Source of the DNA: Flavobacterium sp. IB48
GTDB lineage: Bacteria; Bacteroidota; Bacteroidia; Flavobacteriales; Flavobacteriaceae
Direction: 5' to 3'
Length of the DNA: 64,000 nt
NCBI RefSeq assembly: GCF_016405855.1
Contig: NZ_JAEFCA010000002.1
Span: 372,001-436,000, forward strand
Shown here: in pieces, positions 9,237 to 18,742 of the stretch
How positions within the stretch are numbered: the stretch's first letter is position 1
Layout: each line of letters begins with the position of its first letter
Program-made: the position numbers and the translations under genes
The notes under the pieces: model-generated
Databases searched by the model: none
The model's input: the letters and a program-made list of their open reading frames with translations, nothing else
What the model was told of the DNA's origin: nothing

Positions 9237-10814
9237 TTACTCAGCACCTGGCTTTTTAAGACCAATATCTTTCATTGGATATTTTTGATAAGTAGCAAGA
9301 TGTGTAGCGATTAATTGCATGACGCCAGGAATTCCCCACTCAAAAAAACGATGTCCTGTACTTAATTGTTCTTTTGGATCTGTGTACAAATTATATACCC
9401 AAGGACTCATACCAACTCCTTCAATTGTAGATTGGTCAATGTTTTTTCTAAGTCCCGAAGTGTTAAAAACATTCATGTGCATTTTGTATTCCTGCCAGCG
9501 TACAGCCATGAATTTAGTTTCTGAATACATAAAAACAGCATTTCGATTCGACACTCCTTTGTCTGACAGAAAAAACGATAACTGATCTACTCCATCAATA
9601 TAATTGGATGAAGGAATTTTATCTAAAACTCCTGCTGCTGAAAGAGAAGTATTGAACATATCGCAAATATCAAATAATCCATCGCTTATGCGTCCCGGAG
9701 CTATCATACCTTTCCAATAAGCAATTCCCGGTACTCGCACTCCGCCTTCCCAAGTTGTTCCTTTTCCTCCTCTAAACGGAGTATAACCGCTATCTGGCCA
9801 AACATCCTCATTTGGTCCATTATCTGAAGTAATGAAAACTAATGTGTTTTCATCTATTTTTAAGTCTTGCAAAAGTTTCATTAGTCGGCCAACGATATCA
9901 TCAACTTCTACTACAGCGTCTTTATATGGAAAAGCTGCGGGGCTTTTTCCTTTATAACCTTCAGATACGTAATTGTCATTGTGCACTTTAGAAAAAGAAT
10001 GAATCAAATAAAAAGGTTTATCTTCTTTAACCGAACGTCTGATGAAATCTTCACTGTAATTAGCAAAAACTTGATCTACTTTTGATAGCTCTTCAATAGT
10101 AGAAATTGGCTGCACAATTTTATTTTCGCCACCTTTTTTACCTGTTAAGATATTCTGATCAACCAGTTTTTTCATTGCTGCCAATCGTTCTGGCTTATTG
10201 ATCAAATCAGGGTAAATCCATTCGTTGACAAACTGCGCATATTCTGACTGAACAGAACCAAAACCAAGCCATTCATCATAACCAACATCGTTAGGAAGAC
10301 TTCCTTTGCTTTCGCCTAAATGCCATTTTCCTGAAAGAGCGGTTTTATAACCATTTTGTGAAAGTAATTTTGCAGTTGTATTTTCAGAAGTCCATGGATT
10401 TACTTTAGGATTTTCACCTGTTAAAGTTGGTCGTGTCAATCCTGATCTTGCTGGGATTCTTCCGGTCATAATCGCGGCACGACTTGGCGTACAAGTTGGC
10501 TGCGAATATGTTGATGTAAGCTGCAAACCTTCGTGAGATACTTTGTCAATATTAGGAGTTGGCGCACCAATAGCAACACCTCCGCCATAAACACCAATAT
10601 CTCCGTAACCCATATCATCAATAAGAATAATCAAGATATTAGGTTTCTTTTTCAACTTGCTCATTTTGTCCTTCATCTCTTTGTCCTGATCAGGATGCGG
10701 AATTGCTGGTTCTAAATAATCTTTTACTTTAACCGTTGGATTAAAATAGTTTTGCTGCGCGCTCATTTCGGTTACAAAAGCTAAGGCTGCTAATAGAACA
10801 ATATATTTTTTCAT
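9237..10814 (-). CDS. Short-form sulfatase (sulfatase 4)
   Basis: A 525-residue sulfatase with a signal peptide ending near MSAQ. Catalytic features are DD at 66-67, the maturation motif CTPSR at C108, SGKWHLG and the distal TSDNGPN. It lacks the C-terminal beta-rich extension of its long neighbours. It is closest to the sixth sulfatase at 59974, sharing blocks such as PDSGYTPFRG and the GRIPxRSG stretch after the maturation motif. It follows sulfatase 5 by 56 bp and is followed by a strong terminator, so the two genes probably form one transcript. The role is sulfate-ester hydrolysis in the periplasm or at the cell surface; the substrate is unknown. Confidence 0.92.
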   Translation of the reverse strand: MKKYIVLLAALAFVTEMSAQQNYFNPTVKVKDYLEPAIPHPDQDKEMKDKMSKLKKKPNILIILIDDMGYGDIGVYGGGVAIGAPTPNIDKVSHEGLQLTSTYSQPTCTPSRAAIMTGRIPARSGLTRPTLTGENPKVNPWTSENTTAKLLSQNGYKTALSGKWHLGESKGSLPNDVGYDEWLGFGSVQSEYAQFVNEWIYPDLINKPERLAAMKKLVDQNILTGKKGGENKIVQPISTIEELSKVDQVFANYSEDFIRRSVKEDKPFYLIHSFSKVHNDNYVSEGYKGKSPAAFPYKDAVVEVDDIVGRLMKLLQDLKIDENTLVFITSDNGPNEDVWPDSGYTPFRGGKGTTWEGGVRVPGIAYWKGMIAPGRISDGLFDICDMFNTSLSAAGVLDKIPSSNYIDGVDQLSFFLSDKGVSNRNAVFMYSETKFMAVRWQEYKMHMNVFNTSGLRKNIDQSTIEGVGMSPWVYNLYTDPKEQLSTGHRFFEWGIPGVMQLIATHLATYQKYPMKDIGLKKPGAE

Positions 10815-10870
10815 AATAATTTATTTAAACTAAAATTCTTAATTCACAATTCACCATTTACAATTCATTA

Positions 10871-13243
10871 TTATTTCAAGTCTATGTCAACTTTGTCAAT
10901 AATTCCGGTAAACCTGAATGGAAGCTTGTACGAATTTGCAACTGGAGATCCTGTATCTTCACCAATTCCGAAAGTATCGATTCCGAAGCGAGCTGCGACA
11001 GTTTTATCAATTCGACCTTCGCCGACTAATTTATCATTGATATACAGTTTTCCAGTGCCACCTTTTCCAGTTCCGCCGCCATCATAAGCGAAATCAAATC
11101 TTACGGTGCTTTTTCCAATCGGAAGTGATTCTTTCGAGGTAATGACGTAACGAGCATCATCAAAATAATTATAATGGTAAACCAATTTTCCGTTTTGAAC
11201 ATACAAAGCAAATCCCGCCGAACTTCCGCCAGAGGCCACAATAATACCACTGTCTGATTTTGATTTCAGCTCAATTTCTGCCGTAATGCTGTGCGATTTG
11301 TTTTTAGTGTTTGGAGAAGCTGTTTCTGCCAATCTAGTCGCTCCTGCATAAAAAGTAAAATGTTTACGTTTAGGATCTGATGGCGTTGGTTTTGGCGAAA
11401 TTAATCTTCCCGTACCTCTATCATCCAACGGATAAACGTTATATTTTTTGGCTTCTTCATCAAAAATGGCTTTCAATTCTTTAAGCTTTTCTGGATATTT
11501 TTTAGCTAAATCAACCGATTCGCTATAATCTTCATCAATATTATAAAGTTCCCATTTGTCTTTGTCCCAGTTTCCTGGTGCATAATCCTGTCTCCACGGA
11601 AAAGTATGCTGCGTTGCCGCTACCCAACCGTTGTCATAAATCGCGCGGTTACTGAAAACTTCAAAATATTGTCTGGTTCTAACAGGTTTAGCATTTTTAT
11701 CAGTGAAAGTCGATAAGAAAGAAACCCCATCCATCGGTTTTTGCTCTACGCCGTCTACTGTTTTTGGTGCTGGCAAATGAGAAGCATCTAGAACCGTTGG
11801 AAGTACATCGATCAAATGTACAAACTGACTGCGCATACCACCTTTATCTTTTATCACTTTTGGCCAGCTAACCACCATAGGATTTCGGCTTCCGCCAAAG
11901 TGAGAAGCTACTTGTTTTACCCACTGAAAAGGAGCATTTCCTGCCCAAGCCCATCCTACAGGATAATGTGGCTCGGTATTAGGCCCTCCAATTTCGTCAA
12001 GATGTTTTAAGTTATCTGCCAAAGGAGTTGAAATACCGCTTAATGCTTTTATTTCATTAACCGTTCCCTCCATTCCTCCTTCAGAACTTGCGCCGTTATC
12101 TCCAACAATATAAAATATTAAGGTATTGTCGGCATCTGGAAGTTTGCTTAAGGCTTCTAAAAGTCGTCCCGTTTCATGATCTGCAAACGAAAGATATCCT
12201 GCATAATTTTCCATCAAACGCGCAAACAGTTTTTTCTGATCTGCCGAAAGTTTATCCCAAGGTGTAACCCAGTCTGGTCTTGGAGTAAGTTTAGTTCCAG
12301 GCGGAATAATTCCCATTTTCAGCTGACGTTCGTAAGTTTCCTGTCTCACAACATCCCAGCCTTTATCAAACTGACCTTTAAATTTGTCACGCCATTCTTT
12401 TGGCGCATGATGTGGCGCATGTGCAGCTCCTGGAGCAAAATACATCATAACCGGTTTCTGAGGTGCAACCGATTTACTGTATTCTAACCAATTAATGGCT
12501 CTATCGGTCATATCGGTCATAAAATGATAACCTTGTTCTGGAGTTTTATCTGGTTCTACCGCTTTAGTATTTTCAAAAAGAACTGGATAATATTGATGCG
12601 TTTCACCGCCTATAAATCCGTAAAAATAATCGAATCCTAAACCTGTTGGCCAACGATCAAATGGTCCAGCAATACTACTTTCCCAATCTGGCGTATTGTG
12701 GTTTTTGCCAAACCAGCTTGTACTATATCCGTTTCCTTTTAAAATTCTTCCAGATGTTGCCGTAGTTTTCGGAATCATACAATTGTAACTTGGATATCCT
12801 GTTGCCCATTCGGCCAAGAATCCTGAACCTGCATTGTGGTGATTTCTTCCGGTCAACAAAGCAGCACGCGAAGGTCCGCAGATTGCTGTGGTATGAAAAC
12901 GGTTATATTTTAAGCCGTTTGCTGCCAATTTATCTAATTCTGGTGTTGGAACAGGCCCTCCAAATGTGCTAACCTGTCCAAATCCAACATCGTCTAAAAG
13001 AATGATAATCACATTTGGTGCTCCTTGCGGAGGTGTAACCAATTTTGGCCATTCTTCTTTGGAATCTTTGTAGGTTTCTCCAATTTTTCCGCCAAAAGGA
13101 GGTTCTGGAATTGGCAGTATTGTTCGATCTAGTTCTCCCGAATCGGTTTTTTCTGTTACAGAATCGGTTTTCTGAGATTGATTGCAGCTGAAGAGAAATA
13201 CAGCTAAAATGAAGAGCAGTTTTGGGCTAATAAACGGTTTCAT
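10871..13243 (-). CDS. Long-form arylsulfatase lipoprotein (sulfatase 5)
   Basis: The ATG at 13241-13243 gives a lipoprotein signal ([20 protein letters not shown], lipid Cys C20) followed by polar NQSQKTDS; the frame is open to 13282 but the extra 13 residues would disrupt the signal. The 790-residue protein has the DD metal pair near 84-85, the maturation motif CGPSR at C122, GKNHN, GDNGASS and the C-terminal beta-rich extension. It resembles sulfatase 3 most (shared RTxLPI...P leader, GGPVPTP, GRNHHNA). It is the first gene of the 13243-9237 unit and the only one of the six that is clearly a lipoprotein, so it may act at the outer membrane or surface. Palindrome B lies 64 bp upstream of its start. 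Confidence 0.92.
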   Translation of the reverse strand: MKPFISPKLLFILAVFLFSCNQSQKTDSVTEKTDSGELDRTILPIPEPPFGGKIGETYKDSKEEWPKLVTPPQGAPNVIIILLDDVGFGQVSTFGGPVPTPELDKLAANGLKYNRFHTTAICGPSRAALLTGRNHHNAGSGFLAEWATGYPSYNCMIPKTTATSGRILKGNGYSTSWFGKNHNTPDWESSIAGPFDRWPTGLGFDYFYGFIGGETHQYYPVLFENTKAVEPDKTPEQGYHFMTDMTDRAINWLEYSKSVAPQKPVMMYFAPGAAHAPHHAPKEWRDKFKGQFDKGWDVVRQETYERQLKMGIIPPGTKLTPRPDWVTPWDKLSADQKKLFARLMENYAGYLSFADHETGRLLEALSKLPDADNTLIFYIVGDNGASSEGGMEGTVNEIKALSGISTPLADNLKHLDEIGGPNTEPHYPVGWAWAGNAPFQWVKQVASHFGGSRNPMVVSWPKVIKDKGGMRSQFVHLIDVLPTVLDASHLPAPKTVDGVEQKPMDGVSFLSTFTDKNAKPVRTRQYFEVFSNRAIYDNGWVAATQHTFPWRQDYAPGNWDKDKWELYNIDEDYSESVDLAKKYPEKLKELKAIFDEEAKKYNVYPLDDRGTGRLISPKPTPSDPKRKHFTFYAGATRLAETASPNTKNKSHSITAEIELKSKSDSGIIVASGGSSAGFALYVQNGKLVYHYNYFDDARYVITSKESLPIGKSTVRFDFAYDGGGTGKGGTGKLYINDKLVGEGRIDKTVAARFGIDTFGIGEDTGSPVANSYKLPFRFTGIIDKVDIDLK

Positions 13244-13306
13244 ATTACGGGATTTTGTTATTCGTAATAAATTTACAAACATGGGTTTTACAAAATCTCT
13301 TCATGA

Positions 13307-13330
13307 TGTTGCAGATTATAATTTGAAACA
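13307..13330. promoter_or_regulatory. 24-bp palindromic operator-like site B upstream of sulfatase 5
   Basis: The sequence reads TGTTGCA-GA-TTATAA-TT-TGAAACA, with the same layout as site A and one asymmetric arm position. It lies 64 bp upstream of the sulfatase 5 ATG. Because the intergenic region is divergent it could also influence the ClC gene, but the ClC promoter lies about 80 bp away. Confidence 0.65.
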
Positions 13331-13412
13331 AAGTTTTTTAAAACAAACTGCAGAAAAATCATTTTTCTAAATATTGTTTGTTAAAATTCTATTATAAAAT
13401 GAAGCTGTGCCT

Positions 13413-13420
13413 TATCTTTG
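13413..13420 (+). promoter_or_regulatory. Bacteroidota -7 promoter element for the ClC gene
   Basis: TATCTTTG matches the Bacteroidota -7 consensus TAnnTTTG exactly and lies 85 bp before the ClC start codon. No clear TTTG -33 element is seen at the standard 19-21 bp spacing, so confidence is moderate. Confidence 0.45.
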
Positions 13421-13505
13421 AAATTGTTGTTTTTTTAAATGACTCTTACGGTCTTTTCAGACTTATTTTTAAATCTCAGCTTGAAAGCTAATACCATCAT
13501 TCTTA

Positions 13506-15278
13506 ATGCTTAAGAAAAAACTTTTACAAATTGAAGCCCTGCTGATTGTAGGAAGAAAAAAACTATCTCCAAAGCAATTCATATTTTTAGCTAGTGTTTT
13601 GGTAGGCATTTCTTCTGCATTTGCTGTTATACTTTTAAAATCTTTTGCCCACTCGGTTTACCTGTCTGCTTCGTATATTAACAGTATTCTAAAACTAAGC
13701 TTTATTAATTCTTTACTGCCTATAATTGGGATCATGCTTACGGTTTTAGTGGTAAAAAAAGTATTAGGAGGCACTATTGAAAAAGGAACTTCCCAGATTT
13801 TATATTTAGTGGCGCGTAAAGCCAGCATCGTACCTAAAAAACAGATGTATGCACAGATTATTACAAGTTCTCTTACAGTCGGACTTGGAGGATCTGCCGG
13901 ACTAGAAAGTCCGATTGTTGTGACTGGTGCTGCATTTGGATCTAACTTTGCCCAACAGTTTAGATTAAGTTATAAGGACAGGACGCTTCTCCTTGGTTGC
14001 GGAGTTGCTGCAGGAATTGCCGCAGCATTTAATGCACCAATTGCAGGAGTTTTATTTGCCGTAGAAGTCCTTTTGGTTGATGTGACCATTTCTGCCTTTA
14101 CTCCTATTATGATTGCTGCTGCCACAGGCGCTCTAGTATCCACAATTGTACTTAATGAAGATATTCTGCTTACTTTTCGAGGACAGCAGACATTTGATTA
14201 TTATAATATTCCATTCTATATTCTGTTAGGCTTATTCACTGCCTTTATTTCGGTATATTATTCACGAAATTTCCTAAAGACCGAGCATTATTTTGCAGGA
14301 CTTAAATTAGGCGTTTATAAAAAAGCTTTTGCAGGTGCTCTAGTTCTTGGGCTTCTTATTTTTATATTTCCGACTTTATTTGGTGAAGGGTATGAAAGCA
14401 TTAAAACTCTTGCCGACACCAATCCTGGAGAACTGCTAAAAAACACTCTTTTTAAGGATTTTAGTGATAATGAGTGGGTTCTTCTCTGCTTTGTGGGTCT
14501 ATCAATGATGCTCAAAGCTTTTGCATCAGGCATCACGCTTGGCAGCGGCGGAAACGGGGGAAATTTTGCGCCATCACTTTTTCTGGGATCTTATGCAGGC
14601 TATTTTTTTTCTAAGTTTTTAAATCTTACCGGACTAACAGACCTTCCAGTTAGCAACTTTGCAATTGTAGGCATGGCAGGAATACTGAGCGGACTTTTTC
14701 ATGCACCTCTTACTGCCATTTTCCTTATAGCTGAGATCACTGGTGGATATGCTTTGATTATTCCTCTTATGATTGTAGCATCTATAAGTTTTGCTATCTC
14801 AAAACGTTTTGAAAGACACTCTCTTGATGTAAAAGGACTTGTAAAAAAAGGGAATGTATTTACTAGCAATAAGGACACAAACATTCTTTGGACTTTGAAA
14901 ATGGAATCTATACTGCATCCAGATCCTAAAACCCTTTCTCCTGATGAAAACATGGAAGATTTACGAAATGTAATAAAAACTTCTGATCAAGGAATGTTTG
15001 CCGTTACGGTTGAAGAAAAACTTGTAGGAGTGATTTATTTTAGTGACATCAAAGAAATTATTTTCAATCAGATCGATGTTACTGTCAAAGAGCTTATGAC
15101 CGCTCCTTGCGAAATAATTTCGTATACCGACAGTATGGAAACAGTAATGCAGAAACTTGAAAAAAGCAGTAAAAATTATCTGCCAGTAACTAAAGATGAT
15201 CTTTATTATGGCTATATAGATAAAGGTGGCGCTTTAGAAGCTTATCGAAATCAGCTTAAGTCAATGATTTTTGAATAA
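13506..15278 (+). CDS. ClC-family chloride channel/transporter with C-terminal CBS domain pair
   Basis: A 590-residue inner-membrane protein. Residues about 25-430 form the ClC core, with the selectivity-filter regions recognisable as GGTIEKGTS, GGSAGLESP (gating Glu at E134) and GGNGGNFAPSLFLGS. E187 in LFAVEVLL sits where H+/Cl- exchangers often carry the internal proton Glu, so an exchanger rather than a channel is plausible. Residues about 455-585 hold two CBS repeats, which in this family regulate transport, often by nucleotide binding. The length is normal for ClC-CBS proteins. It is divergent from sulfatase 5 and convergent with the receiver-like gene at 15307. Family assignment is firm; ion stoichiometry is inferred. 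Confidence 0.93.
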   Translation: MLKKKLLQIEALLIVGRKKLSPKQFIFLASVLVGISSAFAVILLKSFAHSVYLSASYINSILKLSFINSLLPIIGIMLTVLVVKKVLGGTIEKGTSQILYLVARKASIVPKKQMYAQIITSSLTVGLGGSAGLESPIVVTGAAFGSNFAQQFRLSYKDRTLLLGCGVAAGIAAAFNAPIAGVLFAVEVLLVDVTISAFTPIMIAAATGALVSTIVLNEDILLTFRGQQTFDYYNIPFYILLGLFTAFISVYYSRNFLKTEHYFAGLKLGVYKKAFAGALVLGLLIFIFPTLFGEGYESIKTLADTNPGELLKNTLFKDFSDNEWVLLCFVGLSMMLKAFASGITLGSGGNGGNFAPSLFLGSYAGYFFSKFLNLTGLTDLPVSNFAIVGMAGILSGLFHAPLTAIFLIAEITGGYALIIPLMIVASISFAISKRFERHSLDVKGLVKKGNVFTSNKDTNILWTLKMESILHPDPKTLSPDENMEDLRNVIKTSDQGMFAVTVEEKLVGVIYFSDIKEIIFNQIDVTVKELMTAPCEIISYTDSMETVMQKLEKSSKNYLPVTKDDLYYGYIDKGGALEAYRNQLKSMIFE

Positions 15279-15306
15279 TGTTATAAACTATTCATAAAGT
15301 ATTGAT

Positions 15307-15756
15307 TCAAAGAATATGAAATATTCTGCTGCCTTCATCAAAAGTCTCCCAGTTCATTTCTATTATATTTCTTGCCAGATTTTTAAGATCTCTATAATTA
15401 CTTGGCTTGACAGCATAAAAATCTGCTCCATGTTCAAATGCTTTTTCAATGCTAGACCTCTCGTTGTCGGTTGAATAAATAATAATCTTTATTTTCATAC
15501 CCGATTCGACTTCTTTCCTGATTGCTTCGATGTATTGAAATCCCTCTACACCTGGCATACTAGTATTGAGAAAAATAAAATCAGGGAGAATCTCCGACAA
15601 TCTAGACAATCGATCTGCCAGCTGATCCTTGCTGCCAATTTCTAAAATCTCAAATGGCTGATCTAAAGTTAATAACGCTTCATGTAGCAGCATTCGGTCA
15701 TCTTCGTCATGGTCAGCAATGCATATAATCTTTTTTGAATTTTGAGACTCAGGCAT
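15307..15756 (-). CDS. Receiver-domain protein lacking the phospho-acceptor Asp (pseudo-receiver)
   Basis: A stand-alone receiver domain of 149 residues (ATG at 15754-15756; an in-frame TTG at 15775-15777 is less likely). The fold pattern matches Bacteroidota CheY/Rcp1-like single-domain proteins: IICIADHDEDDR at the acidic pocket, IFLNTSMPGVEGF around the acceptor site, IIIYST at the Thr/Ser position and FYAVKPSNY at the conserved Lys. The acceptor Asp of the usual FLDxxMPG is Asn at N64 (codon AAT), and the second acidic-pocket residue is His (H16). It therefore probably cannot be phosphorylated in the normal way and may act constitutively or by protein binding. It ends 28 bp from the convergent ClC gene. 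No kinase or output domain is adjacent. Confidence 0.8.
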   Translation of the reverse strand: MPESQNSKKIICIADHDEDDRMLLHEALLTLDQPFEILEIGSKDQLADRLSRLSEILPDFIFLNTSMPGVEGFQYIEAIRKEVESGMKIKIIIYSTDNERSSIEKAFEHGADFYAVKPSNYRDLKNLARNIIEMNWETFDEGSRIFHIL

Positions 15757-15777
15757 TATTTTTAGTTTGTCAGGCAA

Positions 15778-16094
15778 ACATAAAACTATAATCTAAGAAT
15801 CTGCAGCTGTTTATATTTCTATAATCCTTTGTAAATCTTTAAAAAATGGAATTACATCCGTTATCCGGTTAATAGTATTTAAAAGTACCTATACTATTAT
15901 TAGAAAACAATGTCGTTTTACAATTTCCATCTTTAAAATGGGAATTATGTAATTATAGTATAAGAATTTACGCTCAAAAAAAATAAATCTGAATGATGTA
16001 AATTTTTATGTCTATCAAAAACTAAAATCCCATTTCTAACAAATGTTTTTTCTATGATCAGCTACCAAGTGAGAAAAAAAACTCATACCAAAGT
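15778..16094. other. Non-coding gap with one inverted repeat
   Basis: This gap is about 75% A/T and I see no gene. It contains TAATAGTAT (15870-15878) and ATACTATTA (15891-15899), perfect 9-bp arms with a 12-nt spacer, about 115 bp upstream of the receiver-like gene, which could be an operator. Near 16030 there is a stretch resembling one arm of the 26098-26131 terminator, probably a decayed hairpin. Confidence 0.4.
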
Positions 16095-16679
16095 TTAAAT
16101 TTCTTCATGTATTATACATACTTTTGAAATACCTGTCCAGTAGCAGTATGTCCCCTCTTTTAGCCCCTTTATTAGATCTGAAAATTGTTTTTCTAAATTT
16201 ATTTCTTTATCAATAATAGTTATAAGTATCTGAACTTTTCTTCTTAATTCAGTTTTTTCTATTTGTTCTTTGGTTTGAGATTCAGGATAAATTTCTGAAA
16301 AATAAGCTTGCTTATTTATTGAGTCAATTTGAATATTAAACGATAAACTGTCACCGTCAAGAAAACAGATAGAATGACAATCTAAATCTTCATTGCATTT
16401 TTTTAAAGTTTCAATTCCTGAGTTTTTTAAATCAAGCATTAGTTTTTTAACTAGTACATTATCAAAACTGGTTTTGTTTATAATTTCTTTCCTTTTTCTC
16501 AATACTTTTCTCGTAAGTTTAGTTTCTAAAAAGCCTTCTACAAATCCATTTTGGTATTCAATTAATTTTATAGTTTGTGGCTTACCACAAAACGAAATTT
16601 CATATGATCGCCTTATATCTAAATTTTGAGAAAAAGTCTGCTGAAATATTAAAAATAGTAATATCGATATTTTTTTCAT
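16095..16679 (-). CDS. Exported protein of unknown function
   Basis: A 194-residue protein with a short signal peptide (MKKISILLFLIFQQTFSQ). The rest is mixed alpha/beta and rich in Lys and Glu, with several Cys residues (C31, a CNEDLDC pair, and a C-terminal CYW...C). I recognise no named domain. It lies downstream of the DUF6705 gene and is separated from it by a terminator at 16694-16724, so it is probably transcribed on its own. Confidence 0.65.
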   Translation of the reverse strand: MKKISILLFLIFQQTFSQNLDIRRSYEISFCGKPQTIKLIEYQNGFVEGFLETKLTRKVLRKRKEIINKTSFDNVLVKKLMLDLKNSGIETLKKCNEDLDCHSICFLDGDSLSFNIQIDSINKQAYFSEIYPESQTKEQIEKTELRRKVQILITIIDKEINLEKQFSDLIKGLKEGTYCYWTGISKVCIIHEEI

Positions 16680-16693
16680 AGTTTCTAATTTTT

Positions 16694-16724
16694 AATCCTC
16701 AAGTACAAAAAATACTTGAGGATT
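16694..16724 (-). terminator. Intrinsic terminator after the DUF6705 gene
   Basis: A perfect 12-bp stem (AATCCTCAAGTA at 16694-16705 with 16713-16724) and a 7-nt loop lie 10 bp beyond the stop of the gene at 16735. A T-rich tract follows on the minus strand. Confidence 0.8.
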
Positions 16725-16734
16725 TTTATGTAAA

Positions 16735-17310
16735 CTACTGCTTAGTAAGCATCAAACCGTCTTTAGGAAAAGTTAGTTCTGCGGTTTTAAACCCAGGGCA
16801 ATCATCGTTTGAAATCATGATTTTATCAGGCTCATAACCAAATGACATTGATGTCTTTGCTGTATTTTTTATACGAATAAATACTGTTCCCGCATTTCCA
16901 CATATTGCATTTTTACCAGCAAAATCCAATGCGTAAACAGACAAATCTTTACCAAAATAAGAACCCGTAATAATGTAAGGACTACTATCTGGTAGGCTCT
17001 GCGTATTTTCTAATATCGTGCCATTTGATGATGTAATTAAATATCGAATTCTCAATTCATCAAAAGTTACTTTATCATAAGTATAAGTGTATTTAGTTAT
17101 GAAAAGAGTATAAGTTTTACCCCCATAATTTCCTTTCCAAGTACCTATGTATTTGCCAAATAAATTATTTAGATCTTTTAGGTAGGTATTGTCAGGGATG
17201 CCATTTCCTGCTCTTCTATAATCAATTGCTTTTTCTACTGGTACAATAGTTTGTGCTTTACAGGATATTACTGAAAGCATTATAAATCCTAGTATAAATA
17301 TATTTTTCAT
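16735..17310 (-). CDS. DUF6705 family lipoprotein
   Basis: A 191-residue protein with a lipoprotein signal (lipobox VISC, then KAQ). It matches the pattern I know as DUF6705, a family common in Flavobacterium: the IVPxEKAxDY...GIPDNTYLKDxN opening, IGTWKGNYxGKTYTLxITK, RYLITxSNGT and a C-terminal DDCPG. The function of the family is unknown; the GTWKG stretch suggests a small lipocalin-like beta-barrel. It lies 7 bp after the stop of the gene at 17318, so the two are very likely co-transcribed. Confidence 0.8.
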   Translation of the reverse strand: MKNIFILGFIMLSVISCKAQTIVPVEKAIDYRRAGNGIPDNTYLKDLNNLFGKYIGTWKGNYGGKTYTLFITKYTYTYDKVTFDELRIRYLITSSNGTILENTQSLPDSSPYIITGSYFGKDLSVYALDFAGKNAICGNAGTVFIRIKNTAKTSMSFGYEPDKIMISNDDCPGFKTAELTFPKDGLMLTKQ

Positions 17311-17317
17311 CTTTATT

Positions 17318-18742
17318 TTAATTACAATTAGTAGTTGTTACTTTTCCTGAATTATCTAATGTTTTTTTTGAGTTTCCAGAGGCATCGATTTTATACAGCT
17401 CGATCCCACTAATTCCTATTTTTTGATTTAAAAACTTTAAAAATCCTTGCTCCAAACCATTTTTCTTCATTATTTCTTTGTAAGCTTTGTCAAGACTTTC
17501 ATCCCAAATAATACTATTAGCTTTTGCACTTACAATATTTATATTTCCAGTAAATCTTAATTGATAAGTTGCAGAACTTGAAACCATTGTTCCGTAAGTA
17601 TCACTTATTGGAATGCCATATCTATTAGCATTTAAAATTAAAATTACAAACATTTTCACATCGTTAGGAGAAAATATTTTTATAGGCTCTACTGGATCTA
17701 TATCTCCATTTGCTTTTACCTTATCATAAGGATCTAAATGGTTATGCAAGTAGCCTACCGTATTGGCATCAGGCTTAAAATTTATTTTGTCCGCACCATC
17801 CGTACTAGAAGCTCCAGTTAGTGCTGTAAAAGGGCCATTCTTACTTTGCATATACCCTGTTTCTACTTTTAAATTTGTTTTTTTTCTTAGTTCTTCTATT
17901 TTGGCCGTAATATTGGCTATTGCCATTTGCGCTTTTATTTTAGCACAAGGGTCTGTTGCATTTGAACTTTGATCTTCTCCACCCTCGCTACCACTGCCAG
18001 TACCCGTGCCATGATTGGTGTAAGAACCAGTATCTGTGTAGTTAGAATAACCGCTACCTGTGCCATTGTAAATAATATATCCGCCTGAACTGGGATTCTG
18101 GTAATTATTGTATACCACAACTTCTTTTAACTGAATTCCTGTATCTGTGGTTCCTCCGCCATCAACATCGCATTCAATTCCGGCAGGACACGCAACACCT
18201 GACGGTGCCTTACCGGTTGTGTTTGCATTTTTTAGAACCAGCTTAACGGTACCATTTTCTATAAGTCTACCATTTTCAAAGCTAGCAGTTTTTACAAATC
18301 CTTTCTTTAAATCCCAAGCTGCTATGTAGCCGCTAAAAGTAGCACTATCTATTGATAAATCTTCTGGAGATCTACTCGTACCATTAGGAAATATTTCAAA
18401 GAGCAAAGCTTCATAATTGTTTTCGGATAATTTATAAATATACAATTTTTGCTCCCAAAGTTCCGTAGCGTCTTTTTTCGCTTCATTAACAGGGACTATG
18501 ATTGTTTTGGTTCCATCTTTTGAATTCCTAATTTCGGCATCATTCCATTTATAATCTAAATTTTGTAATAATTCAAAATTATCACCATTAGATTCATAGG
18601 CTTTGAACCATTCTTTGGCAGACGAAAGAATTCTAGCATCTGTCTGCCCTACATCATTGTCATCTTTCTGGCACTTTGTAAAAGTGAAAGAAACTAATAA
18701 AATGACCATAGATCTTGTTGCATTGTTAATTTTTCTTCTCAT
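17318..18742 (-). CDS. Lipoprotein with a JAMM-like metal-binding motif
   Basis: A 474-residue protein. An N-terminal hydrophobic segment ends in FTKC (C24), a likely lipidation site, followed by QKDDND. The middle (about residues 195-270) is a low-complexity Gly/Ser/Thr/Tyr linker. The C-terminal domain contains YLHNHLDP (H333 and H335), FSPNDV (S358 and D361) and an upstream Glu at E294, the E...HxH...SxxD order of JAB1/MPN (JAMM) metalloproteases. The HxH-to-Ser gap of 22 residues is longer than usual. If functional it would be an extracytoplasmic Zn-dependent isopeptidase- or peptidase-like domain; this is inference from motif order only. It leads a probable two-gene operon with the DUF6705 protein. 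Confidence 0.65.
   Translation of the reverse strand: MRRKINNATRSMVILLVSFTFTKCQKDDNDVGQTDARILSSAKEWFKAYESNGDNFELLQNLDYKWNDAEIRNSKDGTKTIIVPVNEAKKDATELWEQKLYIYKLSENNYEALLFEIFPNGTSRSPEDLSIDSATFSGYIAAWDLKKGFVKTASFENGRLIENGTVKLVLKNANTTGKAPSGVACPAGIECDVDGGGTTDTGIQLKEVVVYNNYQNPSSGGYIIYNGTGSGYSNYTDTGSYTNHGTGTGSGSEGGEDQSSNATDPCAKIKAQMAIANITAKIEELRKKTNLKVETGYMQSKNGPFTALTGASSTDGADKINFKPDANTVGYLHNHLDPYDKVKANGDIDPVEPIKIFSPNDVKMFVILILNANRYGIPISDTYGTMVSSSATYQLRFTGNINIVSAKANSIIWDESLDKAYKEIMKKNGLEQGFLKFLNQKIGISGIELYKIDASGNSKKTLDNSGKVTTTNCN

Noticed and set aside
10815..10870. Repeated ACAATTCA-type sequence between sulfatases 5 and 4 as an operator
   Set aside because: Simple A/T-rich repetition without symmetry, common in this base composition.
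12176..12487. A 103-residue plus-strand open frame inside sulfatase 5
   Set aside because: It is the antisense of a conserved sulfatase region, is rich in Cys, Phe and Trp as expected of a shadow frame and has no recognisable domain.
1661..13243. A classical polysaccharide utilisation locus
   Set aside because: No SusC/SusD pair, glycoside hydrolase or hybrid two-component sensor accompanies the sulfatases inside the window.
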